From positions 27,019 to 91,018 of the forward strand of contig WNNJ02000811.1 in assembly GCA_012934845.2 (NCBI GenBank): 64,000 bases of DNA, in the 5' to 3' direction. A model generated the notes under the pieces. The model had not been told where the DNA came from and searched no databases. It saw only the letters and a program-made list of their open reading frames with translations. A program made the translations under genes and the position numbers. This DNA comes from Pomphorhynchus laevis (Eukaryota; Acanthocephala; Palaeacanthocephala; Echinorhynchida; Pomphorhynchidae). Every line of letters begins with the position of its first letter. The stretch's first letter is position 1. Positions 11,431 to 24,161 of the stretch are shown here, piece by piece.

Positions 11431-13560
11431 TAAAATCGAGACGTTTCCACTGTTGAAAGATAATACGTTACGCAGAGAAAGAAGAGCGCAGCTTAGAAAT
11501 ATGTGATGAAAAGAAAATGTTCGGATAGGACGGGATCCCAAGTAGAGATAACGGTGAAGGAAGATAGGCTATTAGGATCATCGATTAAATCAAGAACAAC
11601 ATCAAGAATGTGAGTAGGGATATGAGTGGATAACGAAGACATTATATAATAGTTACAGTCGTGAAAAGGGGTGATTGTTTAGTATCAACAAGTTAGGGAC
11701 GGTCCGAACGAATATTGGTATCGCCCGGTATAAAAACAGGAGTAATGGAGACCGATATATGTGAGAGCATATCAGATAATTCAACAAAGTGTTATATGGA
11801 AAACTAGAGAAATAACGATACATAAAATACATTAAGCGAAGTTTAGCCTGACGAAAGATTGAAAGGAAGAAGTTCAAGGGTTTGTAGGATAAAATGATCA
11901 GTTAAACGATGAATAGATAGAAAATACGAGAGAGAGCGATGATGTCACCATTATTACTGGATGAGACACTATCAGATGATTGAGAACGAAACTTGTCCGT
12001 TGCAAAATAATCGAACGAACGTATGCGTCGAACCGAGATGTCACTATTATCAAAATGCAAAGATTTAGTTAGACAAATCATGTCCAAAGTCTGTTGGGAG
12101 AATATATCAAGCAATGAGTCGACTTTATTCATGATAAAGCGGATATTTAGGACGGCCGACATTAAATTTAGAGACAGTCTCCATTGAATTTTGGATAGGA
12201 GCCGGACGACACGGAATTTTTACTCGATTTGTTTGATAAGTAGGGCATATTTATAGTGGCGTTCACAAGTAAGTGTACGTCACAGGAGATGTAAGGTTGT
12301 GAATGTCAGATGGGAAAGGACGAAGCATTCTATTGTTTGAGGTAGATGATAATAGTATAAAGCGTCTGGACAGAATGGAGGAGTCGTGAAAGCGATGTGT
12401 TGGAATAATCTTAAATAACGGAGGGTAGGTGGTATTACTGGAGAGAGATCTTTACCGAAAGCGAAATAAGGGTTCGATTTAATTGAAAAGTGAGGGGTTG
12501 TTTACAGGAGTTCGAAGTTTAAGAATGAAGCGAAAGGTGTTAACATAGTGATCCAGGCGAGATTATACTTGACCATAATCAGAATAAGGCGCATTTTTCA
12601 AAATGATGTAATGATCGCGAGAAGCATGACGTTTTCGAGCCGAAGAGTAAAGAGTACGTGGTTGGGTACATGTGATTGAAGTAGAGGAAGGTGATGAGTG
12701 CAAAAATAGTAGATGCAAAAATTAAAAAGCTGGAATATGCCGATTTGGCAAGTGAATTAAGAGCATAATCTGAAAGATGTGTTTTATGTAGGTTCGTTCT
12801 TTAAAGGATAGGGTTGGCAAAATAAGAATTTACATAAGATGTGATGTAGTTGGATTATTAGGGATAAAGTGTTGATAGACGATTCTTATAGATTGATGTA
12901 ATCTGCGGATAATTAAATCGTGGCTTGATCAGTGATGAGAGAAAATATAAAAAGAAATATAGTTAATTTCTTAGAAGTTGGTTTGGATAACTTTAAGGTA
13001 ACAGAACAACGTAATTTGTCGGATCATTTCTGGTACGAGGAGGTATCCATGATGTAAGGCTAAAATCGATACCATTGATACGTATCCGAGAAATAAAGTT
13101 CGTCACATTGTTGAGTGAATATACTGTAAGTTGATTATTGGTACTAACCAACGTTTTGTTTGAAGAAAACTCGATTCTAGAGTTAGGTTTAATTGCATCG
13201 AGAAATATCACTGATACGTTGTGCATCACATTATTATCTTGCTCTACCATTATACAAGTATTTTACTGCCGTATCATCGAGTGTGTCCCCATCATCACAG
13301 CCGAAAAGCGTAGATGAATCAGTTTGAACCAAAATCGCCAAAATTGATGTAAAAACAGCAACTATGTTACGCAAAAATCGCATGCAAACTTGCTTTATAA
13401 ACATGTCCTTTGCAACAGCGGATAGTACCACAACAATCGTCCAAACACCGCAATTGCTCGAATCGTATGCCACTTCGTGACGCTTGAATAAATCATTGTT
13501 CGAAATCGATGAACTGAATTCATCTGCAGTTGGCTGGCTGCCTTTCATTTTCTTGCTTTC
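11431..13560 (-). mobile_element. LINE family 1-like, old copy D2
   Basis: ORF1 starts at a good ATG at 13548 (MKGSQPTADEF) and has the family's finger region, here YDSSNCGVWTIVVV. An Asn-rich ORF1 part lies at about 12993-13250. ORF2 begins near 12160 with LNIRFIMNKVDSLLDIFSQQ and CLTKSLHFD, the endonuclease start, and runs to about 11500 before copy D1 begins. It is broken in many places. The finger has lost Cys residues that the copy at 30.2 kb keeps. Confidence 0.7.
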
Positions 13561-14128
13561 AGCAATTTATTTGCTTTTAGTCATTTTCTTGCTTTTGTCG
13601 ATTGTTGTCAATGGTAGATCGTATATTTTTTTAAACCAGAAAAATTGATCGTTTAGAGGTCAACCAGAAAAGTGATCGTTTATAAGGTGATTAATGTAAG
13701 TATATATTTTTTAAGTCAAGAATAGTCAGTAAATAGGTTTGTGTGTTTAAGCTGTTAAAAATTTTTCTAGTTAATTAGGTTCATCATTTTATATTAATTG
13801 TATTTAGTTTTTACAATCAATAGCTAAGAATTTCACTAAATACTCGAAATTTAGTCATGATGATAGATAATTTATTATATTGTTATTTAATATATTATTC
13901 TATTAATATAATATATAATATATTTATTATATTTATTATACATATAATATATTATATGTATATAATATATTAATATATTTATTCTTATATTAAATATATT
14001 ATAAAATTATAATAATATTTTTCATTTTAATTCATATTTTATAGTTTATACTTTATTGTTTTGAGCAACGAAAGTATTAAAATAAAAAACTATTATTATC
14101 GAAATAAAATTTTAGTACTAATATATAC
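13561..14128. other. No gene seen
   Basis: AT-rich DNA with alternating TA stretches at 13880-14000. On the minus strand this lies directly downstream of the last recognised kinase exon, yet no frame resembling the rest of a kinase domain is visible. Confidence 0.5.
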
Positions 14129-17100
14129 CTCCCAGCAAAATGACAACCCATAATATGCCAATAGACCACATGTCAGCCCGAAGTCCACTGTATTGTTTAC
14201 GTTCGTATATCTAAACAAGAAACACGGAGATTTTGTATTTTACATTTCGACACAATAATTATTCAGTTTCTGTAATACTTTTAAACTAAATATCTTGAAT
14301 ATATTTATTATTATAAATGTCACAACTAAAAGTCTAAACGTACAATATTTTTCATGTTCCAATCAGCCACTTTTATAACATCTTAAACAAATATTACCTC
14401 AATTGCGATATACGCCTCCGTTCCACATGGTTTTTTAAGAGCACGTTCGTGCTTACCATCCGTTATACATTGAACTGCAAGACCAAAATCGCACAGCTTA
14501 ATACGATCTACAAATAAAGAGAATACCACACAAATAAATAAATTTATAGACGGAAACCTTTCGCGTCTAGAAGAACATTTTCCGGCTTGATATCTCTATG
14601 AGCTATTCCTTTATCGTGCAAATATTGCTACGTAATACAAAACAATAATGCATTATAAATATATCATAAAATATATTTTTATACCACTGCGCATAAAATC
14701 TGACTCAAATACTTATAGACCTTGGATCCAACTCCAATGCCTGGAGCTAAAGAAAATTGTTAATAAACGTTGTATTTTTTACCTTAAAATAGTATGAGAT
14801 CTAACATACATACAATTGAAAATGACTGCTAAGTACAGTCGAAATATCAAATAAATAAAGTTCTTTTTGTATTCTTGGGGATGGTTCGCAAAAAAAAAAT
14901 TACTTTTGACCCAAAAGCAATTCTCAACGAAACGTTGTATTATTAGAAAGCCTAATTATAAACTTCCAAAAACAAAAATATCGATTCTAAAACATTCACT
15001 GCTCAAACGTATTAGAATATTTGCAGGAATTCCAATGACTCAGAATGACTCAGGTTTAAATATGCAAAAATTAAAAACAAGTTAAATACTTTATGCTTAA
15101 TATCTTTGCCGTTAAATACGAAATTTTACCATCAAATTAATAGCAATCAAATAAATATAAAATACAATCTTAAATTTTACAATAATACTGACTTAGATAT
15201 TATTAACACTAAATTAAAAATAAATTATTCTTTGTTTAAAATATTATATATAATCTAATTTATTTGATCTATATTAGATATAATCTATTTGATTGTATAA
15301 AGTACACAAATCATTTCTGTTTAAAGTTAGCTAACGATCATTCGACTCGTCTGCAGTAATCAAAAATGATTTCAATAAAATTTGCAAAATGTTTATTGCA
15401 TAGTATTTCCTTATATCTGATTGTTAATACATCAGACGATTCGAACGATCATCAGTTAACATTAGAAAGATCGAAAGTGAAACGAAGGTATTGAATCAGT
15501 AGCTAATTAGGTTCGCTGATACGGAAATAGAGCGTACGACTGTTGGCTTAAAATATAGTTTTAAAGTAGCATAAAGAATAAAGTCATAAAAAATTAAGGT
15601 TGAAAGAACATATCTAATGTCGCTTCAGTGTATCCAATTTATCGTGACAGATAAAGAACATTATGAATTTTTCATTGCAACACTTGATTGTTGTAAGGAG
15701 AATGTGAGTATGATGAAATTTTTTAAGGTTTGGAATTGAGTCTATCCATCTACCAATATGTAAAGTGAGTAAAATATTTGTAGCGACCATGGCATATGTT
15801 GCAATTTCGAATAATAATTTAAATTATGAATTAATAACTGCAATAATATTTAGTTATACAAAACAAAAAGTTGAAAGCAATGTGTATTATACGAGAATCC
15901 CTAGAAAGAAAACCGATCTATGACGAAAAATGATATAATCAGCCTCGTGCATGAACGACGAGTAATGTAAAAGCGTCTTGCTAACAGAAAATTCAGCATT
16001 ATAACATTTGGTTAGAGTAAAAATAATAAAATTGGTATAAAATATTTGAATAAAATTTAAAATATTCTGAAAAATATCAATAAGCTGGGTGATATCTCGA
16101 CGTAGTTTTGTCCCTCGGCAAAATCATACATCAAATTATAACATCAGGCATCATATAACATTTGTTATTCAGATGCATAAAAGAAGCAACGAAAGGTTCT
16201 AAACAAGAGCCGAGATTTTTATATTAAATTACACATGTGTAATAATGTCGATCAACATAAGTTAGATATCCTAATGCACAAGAGTTTCAAAATGGGTTTT
16301 GTTCTTATGGAATCATTATGACTATCATGTTACATGTGTATTCTTTCTGTATAAAGTAACTCGAATAATCTTTATTTCGTATAGCTCTATTTCGTTACAG
16401 TAACTTTATAAAGTGAGATTTTAAGCCTGTTGAATACATTGTGAAAAAGTGGGTTGCGGTTGAGGATCAATATTCTAAGAAATGTTGGAGCAAACTGCTT
16501 GAAGAGGAAATGTTGGCGGCATTTCAAAGTTAAGATTTTGATGCTTGTTGATAAAAGGCTAATATAAAATCAAACAGGTCATCAAATAACTTTACCATAA
16601 TTTATTAGCAATTTATTCATTCTATATTTTATAAACATAATAATAATTAAATATTAATTATTAATTAATAATTAATAATTTGTGATTTATTAAAAATCAA
16701 ATGTAATAATTTCAATAAAGTGTATATGCTTTTAGTGTAATAATGGTAGAGTTTTGAGAAGTTATTACGAAGTCCAAGTAAATCAAAATTAAAATATTTT
16801 TTTAGTAATTAATAATGCGACAATTTTCACATTTTTAGAGCTCAGAAGAATTGTATCTTAATTACAAACCCAAAAGATATATAATTATTAATTCAATACA
16901 TTAACTATTAAAAACTATCGATGAAAAATGATTTTTAATTATTAACATTTAATGATGTGTTCTAAACATTTATTACCATCAAGAATATAATGTGTCCTAA
17001 AGAACATAATTTTGTTGTTATCAATTATTATCAAATGTCCTCTTCAACGTGTTACTTTTGGATCATAATTAAAAATATATTTAATTTGGTATTAGTAAAT

Positions 17101-19921
17101 AAATATAATAAATATATAAATAATAAATAAATATATAAATATTAAACATGAATAATTTAGCATAAAAGTCTGATTTATTTTGCATTAGAAGCGGTTAAAC
17201 ATGGATATTCTAAATAGTTCGTTATTGAAGGTGAATTCTACCATTTTATAATTTTAACTTTGTAGGATTTCTGTATTTATTAAAAACATTTAAAAAAGAA
17301 TTGATTCGTTATTAAAAATGTTAATTTTGGATCATAATTAAAAATATATTTAATTTTGTATCAGTAAATAAATATAATAAATATTAATTTTTTATATTTT
17401 ATTGGTTTCATTTTGATGAAATAAAATTATAGATATAATAATATAATATTATAATATTATATAATATTATATTATAGATTAATATTATAATATTATAGAT
17501 ACGTGTATATTTTTTAATTTTACAATTTCTTTGCAACCTTTCGAAGGTTTGTCTTTTTAATCATATAATGTATATGCTGGAAAAAGACATAACTATACAC
17601 AGTATAGGCTTGCAGTATATGCTTGAAAAGGACAAACCGTCAAAAGCTTGCAAATAAATTGTAAAATTAAAATAAATACTCGTGTCTATAATTTTATTTT
17701 CACCAAAAATTAAACAAGTTAAGTTCGATTCTCAACAATTTCACTAGTTTCTTTCACTAGCGATGAAAAATAATATTTGTCATAGAAAAATTTTGTTTTC
17801 AAGAACACCAATTAAATATTAATAAAATAATAACTTAAAATAATAATAATTTAATTTTTATTAAAATAATGTAATAAAATATAAAATTTTAGTTTAATAA
17901 ATAAAATTTATAAGTTTAAATTAACTCGTGTATATCATTTTATTTCACCAAAATAGAACATAAAAATAAATCTAAAATATAAAATATTTGAAATCATCAA
18001 AAAATCATTAAAAAGAAGTGTTTTCTCATTTTAGATTAAAATCATTGAAATTTTATTAAAAATAAAAAAATATGGATGAATAGTATATAATATATACACT
18101 GTGTTAAAATAATATATTACTCTCAATGATATCAAAAAGTTAATTAAATTCCATCAGACGAAGTATGTCATTAGCATGTATTTGAAACCGTTGTTATGAT
18201 GGGTTGAGAAATAGGGGACGAAACCTGATAGCATAGCAGTTCCTTCTGATAAAATATAATCTTTATTCTAATACCTCCTATACTTTATCTTTTTTCAGCT
18301 AAGTTATCTAATTTATTCTATATTTAAAATATTTATAAAACTTTATGCAAATAAAGACGTAAAACCCATATTATTCTCGTGCATTCTGGTATAGTAATTT
18401 AAATTTCAGATCTTCTGCGGCTATTATTCTTAGGAAGCCTGATAGCATAACAGTTCCTATGAGTGACATCCAGTCATTATTCTACAAGATGATATATTAT
18501 CTGTTTTTCAGTTCATGAAGTTCTGAATTATAAAAATTATTTCAATGATCAAGATGTTTGACTTTTTAAATTAATTTATAGTTCAAAACATGTAGCTTCA
18601 GTAAAGTAATTTTATTAAATCATTTACTGAAGTGGATTATATAGCATTAAAAAATTTGATTATTAAAATTCTTCAAAATTTTCTGTATTCAATAATTTCA
18701 ATTCGAAAATTTGTATTGAAAAATCCAAAATGTTACGTAATAAGTTAGTAAGTTGTAAATTATTTCAAATATGAATGTCCTTAATGTAAATTACTTATAA
18801 ATCTAAAAGGTTGTGATTGTCAATATCAGTTGATTTAAAATCTTTTGTATTTTTTTTTCATCTTGCAAAATAATTCGCAAGCTATTTACTGGTTACAATC
18901 GATCTCTATTTACCGGTTACTGTTTTCAAAACGTTTAGTTATTTTAGGAACTTGGTAAAATAATTGATTGGTAAAATAGTCCTTTTTATATAAATTCAGT
19001 AATTTATAATTTATTAAACTTATCGGTCAACTATTAACGAACTGTTAATTAAGAGCAAATTGCATTTTATTTGTTGATATAGCATGAAGGAACTTGCTGA
19101 AATTAAACAGGTCTATAAAGAACACGACTATTCGATATTTAATTCATAAACAGCTTTTTAACTTGAGCTAAAAGTTTTATTGCTCTAGTTCAATAAAAAT
19201 TAATTGTCAGTTGAAACCCACGATAAATTTCTAAGAGATGTTGATATTGCGACGTGTTCAAAGCCCTTCGACATACACTTATATATTTAATATCGAAATT
19301 AGACGAATAAATTACTTTAAACAGCACATTACCACAACAAAGTTTATTAGAAGACAAAAATCAATGATTTGGAATTATGAAAACAAGCACTTGGAACCAA
19401 TTTTACTTACCGATATGTGTAAACAGCTCCCCCTTCAGTGCATATTGTGAAATAACGTAAACAAAATCGTCCGTCCAAATATGGCCAAAGGTTTTTATTA
19501 TATTCGGGTGATTTAAATGCTCGCTTATGTATACCTAGATAAGTTTTAATTATATGGATTGATTTTAACAAAGTTACCTCTGTATATACGGATTGTTGGC
19601 CGGGGGATTGTTTTATGTTGATCGATTTTAGAGCAAAAAATCGGTGCTTCTCTTTCGATCGTGTTGAATAGATTAAATACACTCTGTAGAGAAGAAAATA
19701 GAAAAAGCTATCAATATTTATAGATGAAATAAATAAGGCACTTACATTCCATAATTGCCTTCTCCTAGTATATCATCGACTTGGAAATAATCCTTCAGCT
19801 TAACCGGTAATTCAAACTTAGACTTCGGGATTGTGTTGTCGCTGACATTCACATATGAATGGTGTTTAGCATTAATGTTGGATTTACATTGATTTGACAT
19901 TGATTTATGACCACCATTCAT
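14129..19921 (-). CDS. chk1-like: CHK1-like checkpoint serine/threonine kinase, N-terminal and kinase part
   Basis: A host gene in seven exons on the minus strand: 19746-19921, 19578-19683, 19411-19534, 14685-14746, 14558-14627, 14398-14507 and 14129-14210. All joins keep the frame and use GT-AG sites. The predicted 243 residues begin at ATG 19921. They show the Gly loop GEGNYG (53-58), ALK with Lys78, Glu94, HPNIIKTFGH, GELFTHI followed by APGIG (as in CHK1), HRDIKPEN (166-173), DFG (186-188) and D229-M-W-S-I-G. CHK1 halts the cell cycle on DNA damage by phosphorylating CDC25; the role here is inferred from similarity. Oddities: the usual APE motif reads AIE (214-216), the donor of the 14558 exon is a weak GTTTCC, and exons for the rest of the kinase lobe and the regulatory tail were not found. 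Introns are 43-187 bp except one of 4.66 kb. It could be a diverged paralogue or a decaying copy. Confidence 0.82.
15330..15600 (+). repeat. Decayed copy of the 'CGACTCGTCTG' foldback repeat
   Basis: Contains GATCATTCGACTCGTCTGC, then the inverse CAGACGATTCGAACGATCAT, and then the family's right part (GAAACGAAGGTATTGAATCAGTAGC). Related copies lie at 52.85, 53.06, 54.33, 54.6 and 63.1-63.84 kb. Confidence 0.65.
17400..17715. repeat. Foldback (MITE-like) repeat
   Basis: The left arm includes TTTACAATTTCTTTGCAACC and GGTTTGTC near 17518-17555. The right arm carries the inverse (GACAAACCGTC, then TTGCAAATAAATTGTAAA) near 17625-17672. Pairing continues outward through CGTGTATA/TACTCGTGTCTA to about 17400 and 17715. 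No coding capacity. Confidence 0.7.
18205..18515 (+). repeat. Duplicated segment around 'CTGATAGCATA'
   Basis: Two diverged copies in the same direction: GAAACCTGATAGCATAGCAG at about 18208 and GGAAGCCTGATAGCATAACAG at about 18436, each followed by TTCCT. A third related piece lies near 44370-44400 (GATAACATAGTAGTTCCT). Family unknown. Confidence 0.5.
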
Positions 19922-20870
19922 CGCAAACTCTACAATGTTAAAGATACAATATAATTATACAAATTTAATTAATATAAATTATTTAATTAACATAAATTTA
20001 CAAATTTAATTAAAATCATTTTTGATTTGAAAAATGATTTTGAAGACTGATTTAATAGAAATCATTTTCAAAAATGATTTTGAAGACTGATTTAATAGAA
20101 ATCATTTTCAAAAATGATTTCAAAGACTTTCTTTTTACATTTTGAAAATTTAATTGATATAATTTCTAATTTAAAATTAAATCAGCGCTGGTAGGGGAAT
20201 GTTTTACCTTCAATTAGTCTTTGAAGTTAGGAAATTGCATTATTATTTCACCATACAAATAGTGAATTAGTATTCACTATTTTACTAAATGTTAATAATT
20301 ATAAGATAATTAATTATTAAATTATAAATTATTATTATAATTAATGCATAATAATTAAATAATTATTAAATAATTATTATTAAATATTATTATTAAATAT
20401 TATTTAATTATAATTTATAATTATAATTACAGTTTTTGGTATCAATAAAATTCATTTCTATACAAAGACAAATTATCAGCTGTAAGTGCATTAGTCAATA
20501 TGTTCTATTTGCGATTTTCGAGATTACTTGCATTAAGTAACAAATAAACTTTGATCTTGAAGTTTCGAATTTGAGGTAAAGAAACTAGAGACATAATATT
20601 GGATTCAATTCAAAGGACAATGGACATCTTTACGAAGAGGTCATACATGCTAAAAGGCAAATGAATACTCTGTATTCTGAAAAATGATTGCAACATGAAA
20701 TCAACTGGGACGGTTTCAAAATTTATAATAATTGCTAACAATATTCAAACATAGTACATTAGTAGAACAAGGTTAAATATACATGAATGGTACAAATTTA
20801 TGATGTATTTCGTACACAAAGTAAATATTGGAACTTAAGAGTTTAAAAGTATTTAGTTGGATCAAGAGGG
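19922..20870. other. Upstream of the kinase; repeats, no gene
   Basis: Presumably holds the kinase promoter and 5' leader, though no core element can be called. It contains two exact copies of a 40-bp unit (20041-20080, 20081-20120), a fragment of the foldback family (about 20136-20235, AAATCAGCGCTGGTAGG) and AT repeats at 20280-20420. Confidence 0.6.
20041..20120. repeat. 40-bp tandem duplication
   Basis: Two head-to-tail units starting TGAAGACTGATTTAATAG, identical over 40 bp, with a partial third unit on each side. Inside the unit, AATCATTTTCAAAAATGATT is itself a near-palindrome. Confidence 0.85.
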
Positions 20871-20879
20871 GCAACATAA

Positions 20880-23035
20880 AATAGGGATTTATTGTCACCG
20901 CGAAATCTACAGCCTCGGGTGGGTCCCCATAGAGAAGGATATCTGCCGGTCTCTGCTGTAAGTCCGTTAGAAGGTTACGCGTTTCCAACCCCACTTGCAT
21001 TCTCGCTTGTTGGGCGGCGCGAAAACAACGTCCCGGATAGCATGATGCCTGACACCTCCGAAGCCTACAAACTGACAAGTTAGAGCGTGCAACCCATAAC
21101 GGTCGCCGTGACGGCAGCATCGACTAACTGCATATGTAGGCGCTGGGCGTTAATGAAATCCCTAACCACATACGGATTAGGGCGCAAATCGAGGACAAGC
21201 ATGATTGAGATAAGATATCCGCATCGAATGCTGGACTTTGGATGTGAAGAGTAGATCCAAAAAAGAGGAGTCGAAACCAGGAAAGTGCGAACAAGGGAGA
21301 CCTTCAACGGAGGCTACTCTTGCAATGCTGGCGACGAAAGCAGACTAATGCCGAAGTGGATATGTTGTAGTTTCGTGGCTATCATTCGTGGCTACCAATT
21401 GTTTTCTATATTAAATTTTAAAAATAATAAATAGTGTTTGAAAACCATTAGATGAACGTTTCCTTCGAGAATACTTTAGCCAAGTACTGCGTAGACTATA
21501 AACTATCGAAAATTTTAATTTATAATATTAAATATTTAGTTCGTTGTTTTAAAAATACTCAAAAGTCTATATACTGCTGGTACAGCGATAATCTTTATAA
21601 CCGCTGAAAACAAAACTTATTTACAAAACTCAATAAGACTTACAGTTATTAAACTTTTTATTGAACTTATTTTTAAAAGGGCTAAATGCTTTAAACTTAT
21701 TTTCAAAACTCTTTAAACAACATTTTCAATAGACAACCAATTATTTTTAACAGAAATAGTTCTAGAATAGTAAAATTACTAATCACAACTGCATTAAGAA
21801 AGATCTGTAAGGCATGACAAGCATGTGAATTGCAATATTGCAGGGCTATGGTATCATCAGTGTATACCACTAGACGTTGTTCGCGTTTCAATATTTTAAA
21901 GAGTTCAATGAAGGCAGCAAGATATAAGATAGGAGAGAGGGGAGCCTTGATGCACAACTGTAATAGGGTAGAACTGACGCGCATCAGGGTTGTCTTCATA
22001 AAATAATCGCTTGGTGTACAGCAGTATCTCCACGCTGTTAACAATACTCATAGGCAACCCGGGGGACCTGAGAGAAGAGATAACAAAAGGAATAGAGATG
22101 CGATCAAATGCAGCAGGGAAATCAAGGAAATCAGCCACAGCAAGTTGATGACTATTCTCCTGACAAAACTGATGCACTTCACCTACTGCTGAATGGACCA
22201 AGCGACCTTTGACGAACCCATGGAAACCAGGTGGGATTAAATTTCGCCTACTCCGATGATTGCGGATTCTATCCAATGCCCTATCTTTTAAACAGACAAA
22301 CATCTCCCTCTTGAATATATTCCAGAAGGAAGGCTGGGATGGATTGAGGGAAGCAATGCTAGCCCTATCCTTGCCCAGTTGGAACCTATACCTAGTGCTC
22401 CAATATTCATTCGAGATAACTTGCCTGACAGAAGCAGAGAGATTGGGGAGACGGAGCAAATATGCTAAGGTCTTTAGTTTTGTCGGAGTGGGACTGAAAA
22501 TGCGAGCTTTATAGGTTGTCGAAAGCAACGCGGTAGCTTGCGAAGAGAAGTGGGGATTAAATTCGGTTAAATTCTCATTGCCAATTCGGGGGAAGCGTTG
22601 GATAGCTACCTGTAAGAAAGTTACTCTGATCGGGTCAAAGTGGAATCTCCTTCGAAGCAGCGTATCATCTTCAATCCGTCAGCGAATTAGGTCATGAGAG
22701 GTGACAGATGTTGTCGCGACTGCTCTGTGCAGAAGGGTTTTAACAACCACCTCTCATGGAGCAGTATTAAGTCGAGGAGTGAATTCGTTGATGTGCAATG
22801 AAAGGTGGAGGGCGGAGGTTTATGCATAAGATAACCGTTCTTTGCTCCGCGGAGTGCTGCATTAATCCAACGACCAGTTCTGTCGTAGAAGTAGCCTAGT
22901 ACCATGTCATAACCGCTGTCAGTTATCCTATCCAGGAGGTCACGGTTTTTGTGAATCTCCCCTTGGCGGGTGTAGACATTGGCAAGACTGAGGCGTTTAC
23001 CGTTCTTACAGAGTTAAACTACTAAACAAGAAAGG
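20880..23035 (-). mobile_element. LINE family 3 (different from families 1 and 2), 5'-truncated and broken
   Basis: Read on the minus strand. The endonuclease region (about 23020-22690) has LSLANVYTRQGEIHKNRDLL and LLDLILLHERW. The reverse transcriptase (about 22528-21703) has GFVKGRLVHSAVGEVHQF, VADFLDFPAAFDRISIPF (motif A), QGSPLSPILYLAAFIELF (motif B) and VVYTDDTIA (motif C, YTDD rather than YADD). A tail near 21300-20880 contains RPADILLYGDPPEAVDFAV, like the RPAD-x-L segment after RT in several invertebrate LINE proteins. The RT changes frame near 22000, and the segment between RT and tail is decayed. Codon use is less AT-biased than the neighbours. It is no close relative of the other LINEs here; placement near R1/I-like clades is a guess. 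Confidence 0.75.
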
Positions 23036-24070
23036 GATGAATAAGAATATTTTAAAGAAGGAAATCTTAAGGAGCATTTAACTAAGGTCAAGACTCCTTG
23101 AGATAAAGAAGAGTGAGGCGGGGTCATGTACGGAATATAGTGGGAACAGATATGCTTTGGGATAAATCGAGTAATGTCCTGAGGGAGAAGGATAGACCGC
23201 GACTCCTATAAAAAAAGGATTTATTTTAACATGGCAAATGCGTGCCAGCGCACGCTTACATGACCACAACAAAACAAGACTGTGAATCAGGTGTCCAGAA
23301 GGTGTGAACGGAGGAGGTGTTTGAATGTGATTAAAGGAGGGCGCGCGGCGGACGTCGAGAGTGAGTTGATTCCAGGCGAGTGAGGCGGCGACGAGGAAGA
23401 ATCGGAGACCGTAGTTTTTGGAGTAATTAGGAACATGGAGTAAGAGGGTATGACAGGAACGAAATGATAGCGAGGTAGGGCGAGTATCGTCTAAGAAAGG
23501 AAGGTTGATGAACGATGGGAAGCCGACAGCGATTAGACGAAAAGTAACGAGAAGAAGGCGGAGTTTAATGCGGATGTGGATGGTGGGCCAGGAGAGTTGG
23601 GCAAAATATGTGGATGTGTGGTCGAAGCGACGGAGACGAAAGAGCACTCGAACGGCGGTGTTGATTATTCGTTGTAGGGGTAGGATGATGGATTTTGGAG
23701 AATTGGCGAAAAGGCTAAGGCAGTAATCGATTTTAGGGAAAAGAAGCGATGAAAGAAGAGACATACAAGAACGGAAGTCGATAAGGGGGTGGATACGGCG
23801 GATGTCACGGAGAATTAAGTTAGATGAGCGAACCTTGTCACGGACGAAGGGTTTAAGGGAAAGGTGATCATCGAAATGGAAGCCTAAGAAAGTGAGATTG
23901 TGGACAATGGGGATGATCGATTAGGCAAAATACACAGTGGGAGGAGATATGTTTGGTTTACGGGGGAGGATCCACATTATTTTAAACTTTTCGGGGTTTA
24001 GAATGAGATGGAGATTAGAGAGACGTTTGTAGATAGAAGAAAGACAGTTGGAGGCAGAAATGCCAAAAAG
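23036..24070 (-). mobile_element. LINE family 1, 3'-end copy C
   Basis: The C-terminal part of ORF2 is open over 228 codons (23764-23078): LSLLSSLLFPKIDYCLSLF, LQRIINTAVRVLFRLRRFDH, LLLHVPNYSKNYG and AASLAWNQLTLDVRR match copy B. The frame then runs on past the family's normal end. Upstream pieces to about 24070 match the region after YADD. The 3' hairpin is present at 23240-23255 (GCGTGC/GCACGC). This is a 5'-truncated insertion, the usual LINE form, and a somewhat diverged subfamily. Confidence 0.85.
23235..23270 (-). promoter_or_regulatory. 3' hairpin of LINE copy C
   Basis: Inner stem GCGTGC (23240-23245) with GCACGC (23250-23255), loop CAGC. It corresponds to GCGTACA/TGTACGC in copy B, with one pair changed on both sides. 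Probably the RNA site used by the element's own reverse transcriptase; this is inferred from the covariation. Confidence 0.7.
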
Positions 24071-24161
24071 TTCGAGAAATAATATACATACAATGAGCAA
24101 CTGACGAAGCCGTTATATAAATACGTAGAATCAGTTAGCTATCCGATCGACCGGAAAACTT

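Larger units (their letters stand above)
14747..19410 (-). other. 4.66-kb intron of the kinase gene
   Basis: AT-rich, with no convincing coding frame. It holds a decayed copy of the widespread foldback repeat (about 15330-15600), a foldback at 17.4-17.7 kb and a duplicated 'CTGATAGCATA.CAGTTCCT' segment at 18.2 and 18.44 kb. The other introns of this gene are under 190 bp, so this one has probably grown by repeat insertion. Confidence 0.7.
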
